Below, piece after piece: positions 47,327-60,010 of a DNA stretch of 64,000 nt. This DNA is from Theropithecus gelada. Its lineage: Eukaryota; Chordata; Mammalia; Primates; Cercopithecidae. How positions within the stretch are numbered: the stretch's first letter is position 1; each line of letters opens with the position of its first letter. The notes under the pieces are model-generated. The model was given only the letters and a program-made list of their open reading frames with translations. It was not told where the DNA came from and made no database searches. Location of the stretch: assembly GCF_003255815.1 (NCBI RefSeq), contig NC_037681.1, positions 77,543,364 to 77,607,363 of the forward strand, given 5' to 3'. Made by a program: the position numbers and the translations under genes.

Positions 47327-48894
47327 TTACTTCCAATTATGTGGTCAATTTTGGAATAAGTGTGATGTAGTGCTGAGAACAATGTATATTCCCTTGATTT
47401 AGGGTGAAGGGTTCTGTACATGTCTATTAGATCTGCTTGGTCCAGAGCAGAGTTCAAATCCTGAAAATCCTTGTTAATTTTGTCTCGTTGATCTGTCTAA
47501 TACTGACAGTTGGGTGTTAAAGTCTCCCACTATTATTGTGTGGGACTCTAAGTCTCTTTGTAGGCCTCTAAGAACTTGTTTTATGAATCTGGGTGCTCCT
47601 GTATTGGGTGCATATATATTTAGGATATTGGATCTTTTTGTTGCATTGATCTCTTTATAATTATGTAATGCCCTTCTTTGTCTTTTTTGATCTTTGTCGG
47701 CATAAAGTCTGTTTTATCAGAGACTAGGATTGCAACCCCTGCTTTTCTTTTCTTTCTTTCCATTTGCTATGTAAATCTTCCTCCATCCCTTTATTTTGAG
47801 CCTATATATGTCTTTGCACATGAGATGGGTCTCCTGAATACAGCATACTGATGGGTCTTGATTCTTTACCCAATTTGTAGTCTGTGTCTTTTAATTGGGG
47901 GATTTAGCCCATTTACATTTAAAATTAATATTGTTATGTGTGAATTTGATCCTGTCATTATGATGCTAGCTGGTTTTCTTGCCTGTTAGTTGATGCAGTT
48001 CATTCATAGTGTCGATGGTCTTTACAATTTGGTATGTTTTTGCAGTGGCTAGTACTGGTTTTTCCTTTCCGTATTTAGTGCTTCCTTCATGAGCTCTTGT
48101 AAGGCAGGCCTAGTGGTGACAAAATCTCTCAGGTTGCTTGTCTATAAAGGATTTTCAGAGATCATAACAAACAGACTCTCAGACCACAGTGCAATCAAAT
48201 TAGAATTCAGGATTAAGAAACTCACCGAAATCTGCATAACTACATGGAAACTGAACAAACTGCTCCTGAATGACTACTGTGTAACGAAATTAAGACAGAA
48301 AAAAATAGGTTATTTGAAAACAATGAGAACAAAGACAAAAATGTACCAAAATCTCTGGGACACAACTAAAGCTGTGTTTAGAGGGAAATTTATAACACTA
48401 AATGCCCACAAGAGAAAGTAGGAAAGATCTAAAATTGACACCCTAACATCACAACTAAAAGAACTACAGAAGTAAGAGCAAACAAATTCAAAAGCTAGTA
48501 GAAGACAAGCAATAACTAAGATCAGAGCAGAAATGAAGGAGATACAGACACAAAAAAAACCCTTAAAAAATCAATGAATCCAGGAGCTGGTTTTTTGAAA
48601 AGATTAACAAAATAAATAGATTGCTAGTCAGACTAATAAAGAGGAAAAGAGAGAAGAATCAAATAGATGCAATAAAAAATGATAAAGGGGAGATCACCAC
48701 TGATCCCATAGAAATACAAACTACCATGAGCGAATACTATAAACACCTCCATGCAAATAAACTAGAAAATCTAGAAGAAATGGTAAATTCCTGGACACAT
48801 ACACCCTCCCAAGACTAAACCAGGAAGAAGTCGAATCTCTGAATAGATCAATAGCAAGTTCTGAAATTGAGACAGTAATTAATAGCTTACCAAC

Positions 48895-48928
<34 letters not shown>

Positions 48929-51534
48929 CAGGACCAGACGGATTCACAGCCAAATCCTACCAGAGGTACAAACAGGAGCTGGTATCATTCCTTCTGAAAT
49001 TATTCCAAACAATAGAAAAAGGAGGAGTCCTTTCTAGCTCATTTTATGAGTCCAGCAGCATCCTGATACCAAAACTTGTCAGAGACGCAAAACAAAAAGA
49101 AAATTTCAGCCCAGTATCCCTGATGAACATTGATGTGAAAATCCTCAGTAAAATACTGGCAAACCGAATCCAGCAGCACATCAAAAAGGCTATTTATCAC
49201 AGTTAAGTGGCTTCATACCTGGGATGCAAGTTTGGTTCAACATATGCAAATCAATAAACGTAATCCATCACATAAATAGAACTAATGACAAAAACCACAT
49301 GATTATCTCAATAGAGGTAGAAAAGACCTTCAGCAAAATTCAACACTCCTTCATTCTAAAAATTCTCGATAAACTAAGTATTGATGGAACATATCTCAGA
49401 ATAATAAGAGCTATTTATGACAAACCCACAGCCAATATCATACTGAATGGGCAAAAGCTGGAAACATTCCTTTTGAAAACTGGCATAAGACAAGGATGCC
49501 CTCTCTCACCACTCCTCTTCAACATAGCATTGGAATTTCTGCCCAGGGCCATCAGGCAAGAGAAAGAAATAAAGGGTATTCAGTTAGGAAGAGAGGAAGT
49601 CACATTGTCTCTGTTTGCAGATGACATGATTGTATATTTAGAAAACCCCATCGTCTCAGCCCAAAATCTCTTTAAGTTGATAAGCAACTTCGGCAAAGTC
49701 TCAGGATACAAAATCAATGTGCAAAAATCACAAGCATTCTTATACACCAATAATAGACTAACAGTGAAATCATGAGTCAACTCCCATTCACTATTGCTAC
49801 AAAGAGAATAAAATACCTAGGAGTCCAACTTACGAGGCATGTGAAGGACCTCTTTAAGGACCTATATAAACCACTGCCCAAGGAAATAAGAGGACACAAA
49901 CAAATGGAAAAACATCCCATGCTCACGAATAGGAAGAATCAATATCATGAAAATGGCCATACAGCCCAAAGTAATTTATAGATTCAATGCTGTTGCCATC
50001 AAGCTACCATTGACTTTCTTCACAAAATTAGCAAAAAAACTACTTTAAATTTCATATGGAATCAAAAAAGAGCCCGTATAGCCAAGACAATCCTAAGCAA
50101 AAAGAACAAAGCCGGAGGCATCACGCTACCTGACTTCAAACTATACTACAAGGCTACAGTAACCAAAACAAAATTGTACTGGTACCAAAACAGAGATATA
50201 GACCAATGGAACAGAACAGAGGCCTCAGAAATAATACCACACATCTACAACCATGTGATCTCTGACAAACCTGACAAAATAAGCAATGGGGAAAGGATTC
50301 CCTATTTAATAAATGGTGTTGGGAAAACTGGCTAGCCATATGCAGAAAACTGAAACTGGACCCCTTCCTTATACCTTATACAAAAACCAACTCAAGATGG
50401 ATTAAAGACTTAAACTTAAGACCTAAAACCATAAAGACCCTAGAAGAAAACCTTGGCAATACTATTCAGGACAGAGGCCTGGGCAAAGACTTCATGACTA
50501 AAACACCAACAGCAATTGCGACAAAAGCCAAAATTGACAAATGGGATCTAATTAAACGAAAGAGCTTCTGCACAGGAAAATAAACTACCATCAGAGTGAA
50601 CAGGAAACCTACAAAATGGGAGAAAAATTTTGCAATCTGCTCATCTGACAAAGGGCTAATATCCAGAATCTACAAGGAAGTTAAAGTTTCAAGAAAAAAA
50701 CAACCCCATCAAAAAGTGGGTAAAGGATATGAACAGACACTTCTCAAAAGAAGACAGTTATGTGGCCAAAAAAACTTAGGAAAAAAAGCTCGTTATCACT
50801 AGTCATTAGAGAAATGCAATCAAAACTGCAATGACATACCATCTCATGCCCGTTAGAATGGTGATCGTTAAAAAGTCGGAAAACAGCAGATGTGGGAGAG
50901 GATGTGGAGAAATAGGAATGCTTTTACACTGTTGGTGGGAGTGTAAATTAGTTCAACCATTATGGAAGACAGTGTGGCAATTCCTCAAGGATCTAGAACC
51001 AGAAATATCATTTGATCCAGCAATCCCATTACTCGGTATATACCCAAAGGATTATAAATCATTCTACTATAAAGACACATGCACACGTATGTTTATTGCA
51101 GCACTATTCACATTGCAAAGACTTGGAACAAACCCAAATACCCATCAATGATAGACTGAATAAAGAAAATATTGCACATATACACTATGGAATACTATGC
51201 AGCCATAAAAAAGAATGAGTTCATGTCCCTTGCAGGCACATGGATGAAACTGGAAACCATCATTCTCAGCAAACTAACACAGGAACAGAAAACCAAACAC
51301 AGCATGTTCTCATTCATAAGTGGGAGTTGAACAATGAGAACACATGGACGCAAGAAGGGGAACACCACACACTGGGGCCTGTTGGGGAGTGGTGGGTTAG
51401 GGGAGGGATAGCATTAGGAGAAATACCTAATGTAGATGACAGTTCATGGGTGCAGCAAACTACCATGGCATGTGTATACCTATGTAACAAACCTGCACTT
51501 TCTGCATGTGTATCCCAGAACTTAAAGTATACCA
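47327..51534 (+). mobile_element. L1PA-type LINE-1 with inverted 5' segment (twin priming)
   Basis: 47327-48155 is antisense: the end of ORF1, the inter-ORF region and the endonuclease part of ORF2. From about 48157 the sense strand resumes ORF2 (atcataacaaacagactctc) and runs to the 3' UTR, ending near 51534. Only about 25 bases of L1 are missing between the two halves. The open frame 49224-49775 retains the RT core, with RQGCPLSPLLFN and FADDMIVYLENP motifs, but stops and frameshifts surround it. An A30 tract (48896-48925) interrupts ORF2. The 3' UTR has a G-rich tract at 51381-51406. Confidence 0.92.
48896..48925 (+). repeat. A30 tract inside L1 ORF2
   Basis: Expanded at the same ORF2 position as 10760-10781 (just before tccaggaccaga). 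Confidence 0.95.
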
Positions 51535-51545
51535 AAAAAAGTATT

Positions 51546-53615
51546 GATTTTTTTTTAAAAAAAAGGTAAATATATTTTGAGAGGCACTGACTTTTCACTT
51601 CAGTTTTTCTTTCTTTATTTGAGGTGCTGAGACAAAGTGGGATTTTGTATCAAGACCAAAAAGTAGATGTATAAGCATTGATCCTCTTTGTTTCTTGTTT
51701 CTGTCTGTTGAACCCCTGTGAGGATCCCTTAGTTTGGGTAAAACTGAGAACTGTCTAGAGTACTTACTGGTTTCAATCTACCTTTCTCCCATAGATAATT
51801 ATTATGCCACTGCATATATTAGATCATATCTGAAAGCTATCTGCTTTTATCATATCTGAAAGCTATCTGCTTTTATCTTCTCATTAATTCTTCCCTTTAT
51901 CTTCCCTTATGTTACCTATGGCAAGTTTTCAATTTAAAATATTTTGGCATTGATTTCCTCACAGGGGCAATGTGTGAGAGAGTAGGTTTTGTTATTTCTC
52001 TTTGGCAAGTAAGGAAAATAAAACCCCAGCGAGTTAGATAACTTGCCAACATTTACATATATACTTTTAAACTTTATGTACTTTTCCATATCCCTATGTT
52101 TGAAGTCCATGAGGGTATATACGTGGGAAGCTTCCAACTACTGGGAACATATTTGACTAAAAGACTCAGCAGCTGCCTCAGGAGTGCTAAGGAAGGCTCA
52201 TTCTCAGGAAACATGAAACTCATCAGAAAACTAACTTTGATTTGAGGACTTCTAATGGACTGTGTTTAATCTTCCTTGGAACGCCCAGCAGTCTAGCAGG
52301 CTTTCATCCATCTTCCCTTCCCTTTCCTAACCTGGTCACACTTGCATTGCAGGCTGATAGCATTTCCAGCCTTTCCAGCTCCAGATCCATTTTCTTTCTT
52401 ACAGGTATTTCCACTAATAAAATTAGGTCAGGGAGAGCTATGCTGACTTTCAGTGAACTATTGCTGGCTTTCAGAAAGACAGGAAATTCAGACAAAGAAA
52501 CTTGATGCTGGTGATTACAGCTTCCTGTATCAGCAAAATATAACATTTGCAGGAGCTCACAGAGTAGCAACTGCAATTGTAACACACTCTATCTACCCCC
52601 ACATCTACCTGCTAACACTGGTGGAGGAGATAGAACACCCTATCTTCCTATCTTGCAATTTTCAAATTTCTTCAGAGTGCCCCTCGTTGGTGTTACTAAA
52701 TGAGAACCCTGCAACCAAAGGGGCCTGGGAAATGAGGGCCAGTCCCTGCCATGTAGGGAAGAGAGTAGAAAGTGGGAGGTTGGTGCTGAGGTACACATGA
52801 TATGTTCAGTGATTGTCCCTACCATTGCAAGGAAGGAGTGTTGCTTAAGACAAAGTTTCTTACCTAGCCATTTAACTGACTCAGTTAATTTCTTCCTTGC
52901 TATTTTTATTGTAGATTTTACGTTTTAGATTTGACTAAGGATCAGAAACTGAAATTCCTTAAAATAAGATAAATCAAAGGTTCAGCATCCCGTCTTGTCA
53001 TTACCCAGATGTTTACTCGGATATTGTAATCTAATATGAAGCACACGTTTGGTCTCTGCCCCAAGTTCCTAGACAGAGCTTTTATCCTGTCAGGTAACAG
53101 TTAGCTTTGAGGTGCTACCTCTGATCCTGGGGATCTTGAGGTTTCACAGTGACTGAATGGCCAATTAAATGTTTGCAAACTCATGGTTTAAGGCTTTCAT
53201 TAACCAACAATCATGCCGATATATTCAACACATAAAGGCAGATATAAGGGAGAGGGAGACTGAACCACAGAGAGTAGCTCAGGACACCAGCATGCTGACC
53301 GAAAAACAGGGTGGGTCCACATTTCCCTTGAAACTGACTAACATGGGTGGAGGGTTGCTGCTCTTCTCCCAGCAGAGTTTCCAGGGATGGAAAAGAGGCC
53401 TAAGAGTTCTCATGGGCAGACCTGAAGGCATCTCGGTCATGGTTAGTTTCTGTGATTCTTCACAGGAATGTCCATGGCATTATCTCAGCCGTCTTTTGGC
53501 TTCATTTTCTCTTCAGGTTTCAGGAATGCCTGGCCACAGCAGGTGTTATCTATTACCTCAGTTCACTATATGTATGCTTATCACTTTGAGGGGTTAGCAG
53601 TGTCACTATAGGCTG
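51546..53615. other. Unassigned DNA with a 26-base tandem duplication
   Basis: No gene recognised. At 51823-51874 a 26-base unit (atcatatctgaaagctatct + gctttt) occurs twice without a mismatch. Between 52160 and 53600 GC is higher and open frames occur (52453-52800, 53169-53597 plus), without domains I know; part may be ERV-derived because an LTR follows. Confidence 0.5.
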
Positions 53616-53619
53616 AGTC

Positions 53620-54590
53620 ATTTGTCATAGTGACTCCAGTTTTAGACATTTAGAATTACAAAACAATATTATATATCAGGTTCTGAAAGCCTTGTAGATT
53701 GGGACCCTAGGAGAATCTTTTCTTCTAATTTTTATCGTTGACCTTGGTTCCAGACACAGAGTTTCTAAGGCCTTTGTAGTTTCATGAGTGATAGGAACAT
53801 CTGACACAGAGTTCCTACATCCCTTGGAATTTTCTGGGAGATGAAGTCATCTTTTCTCCTATTGAGGCCACTCTTTCTGATCTCCTGGAGAGTCTCAGGA
53901 TGGGGATTTGTTGCAGCGGAAACCAGCCCTGGCAATTAGAGGGTTGCAGCTTGCAGTCCTACCCCTGGCCACTGGGAAGGGATGGGGCTGAAGGTTGAGT
54001 TGAGTACCGGTGTCCAGTGAGTTAATCATACCTACAAAAAGAAGCTTCAATAAAAACCAGGAAGCATACTGCTCGGTAAATTTCCAGACTGCTGAGCATA
54101 ACATACAGAGGTTCCTGGAGAGTGGCATGCCCAGAGAGGGCATGGGAGGAGCTCTATGCTCCTTCCCACATACTTTGCCTTATGCATCTCTTCTATCTGG
54201 TTGTTCATCTGTATCTTTTATAACATCCATTATAATAAATTGGTAAATGTAAATAAAGTGTTTCCCTGAGTTCTGTGAGTGCTTCTAGCAAATTAATCAA
54301 ATTTCGGGGTTGATGGTTCATGGAAACCTTGATATATAATTGATTGGTCATAACCTAGGGTTTTGCAATTGAATTTGGGGCTGTTTCATCGGACTGAACC
54401 CTTAACTTCTGGGATCTGACATTATCCTTAAATTAGAAGTGTGAAAATTAAGTTGAATTATAAGAATTCAGCTGGTATCTGCTGGAGAATTTGGTTAGGG
54501 TGTGGGGAAATAAAACACATGTCTGTTGTCAAAAGTATTCTGAGTGTTGTGTTGACTGTATGAAAGAAAAAAAAGTATTTTTTCTGATAC
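53620..54590 (+). mobile_element. ERV-type LTR (MER21-like)
   Basis: The 3' part is clear: gaggttcctggagagtggcatgcccagagagggcatgg, atgcatctcttctatctgg, a polyadenylation-type aataaa (54233-54256 region), tttccctgagttctgtgagtgc, agcaaattaatcaaat, and actgaacccttaacttctgggatctgac. The 5' limit is uncertain. No internal viral sequence was recognised, so it may be a solitary LTR. Confidence 0.65.
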
Positions 54591-54939
54591 ATTTATCTTT
54601 CATTATTCATATACATTGTTTTCTAGCTCTCATATGCTCTACTAGTGACTATTGTGCTATGATGTGGAAGTATGTAAGGTTAAAGAAAGCAGAAAGTATA
54701 TCTCCTTTATGAATTTCAAAGTAAGAGATCTTTATTTTTCTAACTCATTTTTGTATTTTTGTAACCTTTCTCTGTTTATGAAATGGTGGTAATTAATACT
54801 TAAATATTTAATCTCCTGCTGAAAGTTTAGTTAACTTCTTCAAGGAGAAAAAAATGCATGTGGTCTTTACCTTTAAAGCCAAGATATTTTGCATTTTCTC
54901 TCTTTTTTTAAAATCATCGGTATGACTCTCCCATTGAAA
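54591..54939. other. Unassigned DNA
   Basis: Nothing recognised between the LTR and the L2-like region. Confidence 0.5.
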
Positions 54940-55490
54940 GATGCATTTAATTATTGAACATGTATCACCTTTAAGTAATTTGTTATTCAAGGCTTTGGAA
55001 ATGTAGTGGTGAATAAGACAAAAATGTCCCCTGCTCTTAAACAACTTTAATTTCTAGAGGCAAGAATCAACAATAAATGGTTAAATTGATTAAATAAAAG
55101 AAATATGATTATAGACAACAGTAAAATCTATGCATAAATTAAAGTAATACAATATTAAAAGGAGAATAACTGGATATGGGAACAAGAACATTAGAAATGC
55201 CTAGCTCAGGAGTTGCATTAATTTGGGAGCTGGAAGAATAAATTTCCAGCTGCCAGGAGCAGAACATTCTAGGCAAAACAAGCAGCAAATGCAAACATCT
55301 TAATACAAATGTCCTGACACAGAAGAACATGACCTGCTTCAGGAATATGAAAGATCATTATGGCTGTATCATAAAGGAACAAGGGAAAGTTAAGAGAGTT
55401 ATGAAAGATGAATTTGGAAAAACAATCCAGAATCTGTGGGGTTCTATAGCCATATTGAATTTGTGAGTTTGAATTTTATTCAAAGAGAAA
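54940..55490 (-). mobile_element. L2-like ancient repeat
   Basis: ttgaacatgtatcacc...gtggtgaataagacaaaaatgtcccctgctctta...caacaataaa matches the reverse complement of an L2 3' end. Later words (ggagcagaacattctaggcaaa, agcaaatgcaaac) fit another common old repeat that may be part of the same element. Highly diverged. Confidence 0.45.
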
Positions 55491-57917
55491 GTATGTATCA
55501 TTATACCAATGAAAACACAAAGTTACATGCTCTGCTTTACATTTTTAAATATTGGGACTAAAATAGTCAACCATGTTTTTTTTATCAAGTTTTTATTCGA
55601 CATAATTGTTATTTTGAAAGACATTAATTTGGCATTATCCATAAGGTAATATAAGGAGCATTTTACAATGGGTTTTCATTGTGCTATTTTTTACTAATGC
55701 ATACAATACTTTTACACATAAGTATGTTAAACATCTGACAGTTTATATACATATATTTCCACAGCAGTATGCCCAAATTAGAAAACTGTAATAACAAAGA
55801 GAGTTTAGCAGCTGCTTTTAAACTGCTTAAATATTAAAGATTTATTGATTCTTTGTTCTGTAAGTCTCTAAAGAGAATCATATTGAGAAGAGTCCTGTAT
55901 GATTAATCTTGGTAAGGAAAAATTGCGAAGTAATAACAGATAGAGAAAAAAGAAAATGTAATAGTGGTGAAGAAAGGGAGTAAGTATTATGTGAAGAAAT
56001 GTATCAGATAACATTACAGAATTCAAAGCCAGAAATTACTTGTATTTTCTTGCAGGAGCTTTTTGTTTAGAGAGGACTGTTACCTTTATTTTCCACCTGA
56101 CAATTCTCATAATGAAAAGGCCAGTTCTTCTCACACAATGAACCACAGCCTAGAGTATGAGGAACTCTACCAAAAACCTCTGTGCCAGTAATTAGAGCAA
56201 AGGGCTGCAGTTCATGAACATTGATTTCTGTCCCCTACTGGAACAGCACTCTCCTCTCAACATCAAGCAGAACAATCCATCTCGCCGTACTTATGTCCAC
56301 TCAGCAATACAGCTTCTGTAGTGGAAGAACTGATTTCTAGCACGTTGTACAGAACACATATTTAACACACAAAATTATTTGAGCTCCTCTAGAGGAAGGC
56401 AAATAACAAAAAATATCAAAATCAGAACATTATCCTTTTTTCCAGACTCATGTTTAAGAAACAAGACTGATAGGCAGACATCTGCGAGACTGTGACTTCA
56501 GAAGCACTTTCTGCCTCAGCTTAACACATCTTTCATTTAATGGCTTTATTTTCTCACCTCCTTTTTCTGTACTCTTTTAGAAGGATGTTTTAATTCATTC
56601 AATCAGTCAGAATTGTTAGTATCTACTCTGTGTAAAGCATTTTGTTTTCAACACTGAATTTTGTATAGAGTCAAAATTACGTACTATGATTTTGTGACTG
56701 TGTGAGTGCCAGTATATTTATTATCAAGGTAATTCATTTACTAAGTTATTTTCTCCTCTGTAAAAGCTTTTTTTCTCTTCTACAGCAATTTTCTTAAAAA
56801 AAAACAGGTGAAATATTACATAATAGAGGTATTTTTATTAGAAATAGTACATAACATACAAATTTCATTTCGATTTCAAACAAGAATAAAATTCTACTTG
56901 AAAAGTTTTATTTTCTTTAAAAATAATGATTATGCAGATGGCATAAGCTACCTTTACTACTTAGCATTTTATTAAACATAAATGCAATTTTTTTTTTCAA
57001 ATGTGTAATGGCCCCATTCCAGGAGCATGTTTTAACTCATTGAACACCAGCAAGATAAACACAGTTAATTTACCATTGATTATAATAACAGAGATAACAT
57101 ACATACAATTGAATAGAAATCTCAATGAAAGCATTTTTCACTGAAAACACAACTTAAAATCCTTACACTGCTTATAGACCTTAAACGTCTATATCATGAT
57201 CTTGCGCTTTTATTTTTCCATATTTAAACAGGTTATTTTTCTGCTTTTGAGATATAATTGCTCAGAACTAATATTTGAATTTCTATGTCAATCTTGCTTC
57301 TTCCTTTAAGATATACATAATAATGCTTGCCACGAGTCTTTCCTAAGCCATATGGAGTGCTTCCTCATAAGAAAGGATTAAGGTTATGCTTCACTTTGGA
57401 GATTATAGAGATTCCTATACATTTTTACCCTGTACCATATTCCAACCTGGCTTCTGATCCCATGTTTCTAACAAAATTATGCTTGCTAAATATGCCTGTG
57501 GCTTTTATGTTATAGAAATAGTTCAGTCTTCATCTGGAGGCTGAATAGTCCAGCTCACTGAATAATCCAGTGAGGAGTGCTGGGAGAAGTACGCTCAGCC
57601 ACATATGCATGGGATTGATACCATTCCAAATCCTCTGAATGCAATCACTCCCCTCAGGAGGAAGTGCCTGCTTTCCAAAATATTAAACACTTAAATGATG
57701 GGAATCATCCTCAGTCACCCAGGTCTCAAAGGTCATATGATTTGGCACTACATGTGCATGACATCCCATAATCTCTTCTCTCCCAACTTATTCAGACATT
57801 CACTTCGGGTTTCTTACATGTATTTGGTCTTTGGGTGAAATTTATATATAAACCCATATAGTCCACTTCATCATCCAATTGTTTCTTCAGATAAGATCAA
57901 GTAATTCGATTTAAGGA
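55491..57917. other. Unassigned AT-rich DNA
   Basis: No exon or RNA gene was recognised. The open frame 57327-57515 has no motif. Confidence 0.5.
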
Positions 57918-57942
57918 TTTTTTTTTTTTCAAAAAAAAAAAA
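57918..57942. repeat. T12-C-A12 perfect inverted repeat
   Basis: Twelve T, one C, twelve A: a minimal hairpin with a one-base centre. Confidence 0.97.
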
Positions 57943-59320
57943 TGAGATAAAAGATAGTTGGAGTTCACCTAAAATATACAACTTCTGAAAATTGGCAGGA
58001 CTTATTACAGCAAATAGGAGAAAATTAAACAATCAAAACTCTTGATGGCTAGCATTGGTGTTTGAGATTTATCTCAAAAGATGAATCAGACTGAGCTTAA
58101 AAGCGTCTCATACAATGGTGGATTGAAAGGCACAATCTCGAGGAAAACATTGACAACATTTTAGTGATGGCTTTAAAAGGAAGCATAACAAATTATTTCT
58201 TAACAAAACGTAGGATTCTTGTCTGCACATGTCTCACATAGAAGCGGGATTCCAAGAATTTGTTGTGTGTATATGTAAAACACAGAAATATTATTTATTT
58301 TTTTAATTATGGAAAATACAGTTGTCAAACTTTGACGAATATTATACAGATGTCATTAAAAGCACTGCAGAAGCAAAGTGGAAGGAAAATTCTTCTATTG
58401 CACCTGCATTGGATTAATTTTAAATACCATATGTCATTTAATTGATTTATGAAGTATAAGTATGGGATGTTAATGGGGGGCTGTTTAGCATGGCACAGTA
58501 AGTTTATCTTTGATGCTATGTCCTCTTACACAGATTCAGAGGAAACTTAGATAGAATTTATGGGGAAATCAAGAAGACGCAGTTAGGCTCAAAACCAAGA
58601 TTAACATCTCCAGAGATCAGTAATGGAAAAGAGACACAAAGCAGTGGGTAATGTTGAATCCACACCCAGCAGGTAATGAGGGCTAAAGTCCTGCAGGTCA
58701 AGCTGGATGTCGGGCTGAACTTCTTGCTTGGATCCAGAGCTAAGATAGACTTCCCAGATATATATATATATAAAATTGATAAAGTGATGTTTTTCACTGA
58801 ACCTACAACTTTATAGGAAGGCGTGAACCTCAGAAAGTGAAAGATAAAGGCACTTCTTGTGATGAGTAACAAAATCAAGCTACTATCTAGCTCAGTAAAT
58901 TAACCTATGATTTCTTCAATCAAACAACAAAGAAGGGGCTTTGAAATACCATTATAAGGAATGGTTATGGACAGAGGAATTTTGACACTGAATATAGGTA
59001 ACTATAAAGTAAATAGATAATGATAAGTGAACGGAGAGGAAGAAAGTAAGGCAGGTGAGAGTGGGGGAAAGAGAGAGCAAAAGCCTTACTACTCAAGATG
59101 AGCTTGCGCAACATAATTCAAAAATAAGTCTACAAATATATAAAAAAAATTTCAAAATAGAAGAACTCCACAAAATCAACACTCTGAACTTAAATTTGCT
59201 CCTAATTAAATTAATTGTATGAGACACTATGTAAAACAATATTTAAGTAATTACTTAAAATGTTCATATCTGAAGAAAACTCTGAGTTCATATATATCAA
59301 CAAAAGTAAGAAAGGTAATA
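57943..59320. other. Unassigned DNA
   Basis: No gene was recognised. A (TA)n tract is at 58758-58772. The sequence from about 59100 may be the lead-in to the L1M fragment that follows. Confidence 0.5.
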
Positions 59321-59329
59321 AAAATAGAA

Positions 59330-60010
59330 TAATCATGTCAGTCACAGTTGAAGAATGAATAAATTAGAAATTGATATTGAGTGAGCTGCAAGAGAACACA
59401 GATAGATAATAATGCAGGAAAACAATATATGAAAAAAATGAGAAGTTCAACAAAGAGATAGACACAATATAAAAGAACCAAACAGAAATGTTGGAGCTGA
59501 AGGACATAATGACTGAACTGAAAAATGTTATAGGAGTTCACCAATAGACTCAATCAAGCAGACGAGTCAGCAAGATCAAAGACAGGTCATTGAAAAATTA
59601 TCCAGTCAGAGGGATGACAGAAAAATAATAAAAAAGAGTGAAAAACATCTACATGACTTATGAGACACCATCAAGTGAGCCAATATACATGTTATTAGAA
59701 TTGCAGAGCAAACAGAGGAAAAAAAGAGTAGGAAGTTTAATGAAAGAAATAATGACAGAAAATTTCCAAAATCTGGAGAGAGAAATAAACATTCAGATCC
59801 ATGAAGCCTAAAGAACCCCGGAGAGATTAAACATGAAGAAATCTTCAATTAAACACTTTACAATCGAGTTCTCAAAAGTCAAAGGCAGAGAGAGAATAAT
59901 TTTGGAGGAAGCAAGAAAAATGTGCCTTGCCACATGAAAGAAGCTGCCAGGAAAGAGTGAGATAATATATGCAAATATATACTCAAAGAGGAATGAATAC
60001 TAAAAACCTG
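59330..60010 (+). mobile_element. L1M-type ORF1 fossil
   Basis: Ordered words match the ORF1 of old L1s: aaagaaccaaacagaaatg, ttggagctgaaggacataatgac, caggtcattgaaaaattatcc, gacttatgagacaccatcaag, gaaatttccaaaatctggag, and gtcaaaggcagagagagaat. The predicted product would be the coiled-coil and RRM region of the L1 RNA-binding protein. Frames are broken, with no ORF2 after it. Confidence 0.8.

Noticed and set aside
49224..49775. 183-codon open frame with reverse-transcriptase motifs as a possible host gene
   Set aside because: It is the RT core of the L1 at 47327-51534, with stops on either side.
53169..53597. 142-codon frame upstream of the ERV-type LTR as viral or host coding sequence
   Set aside because: No recognisable protein motif and no supporting splice or start context.
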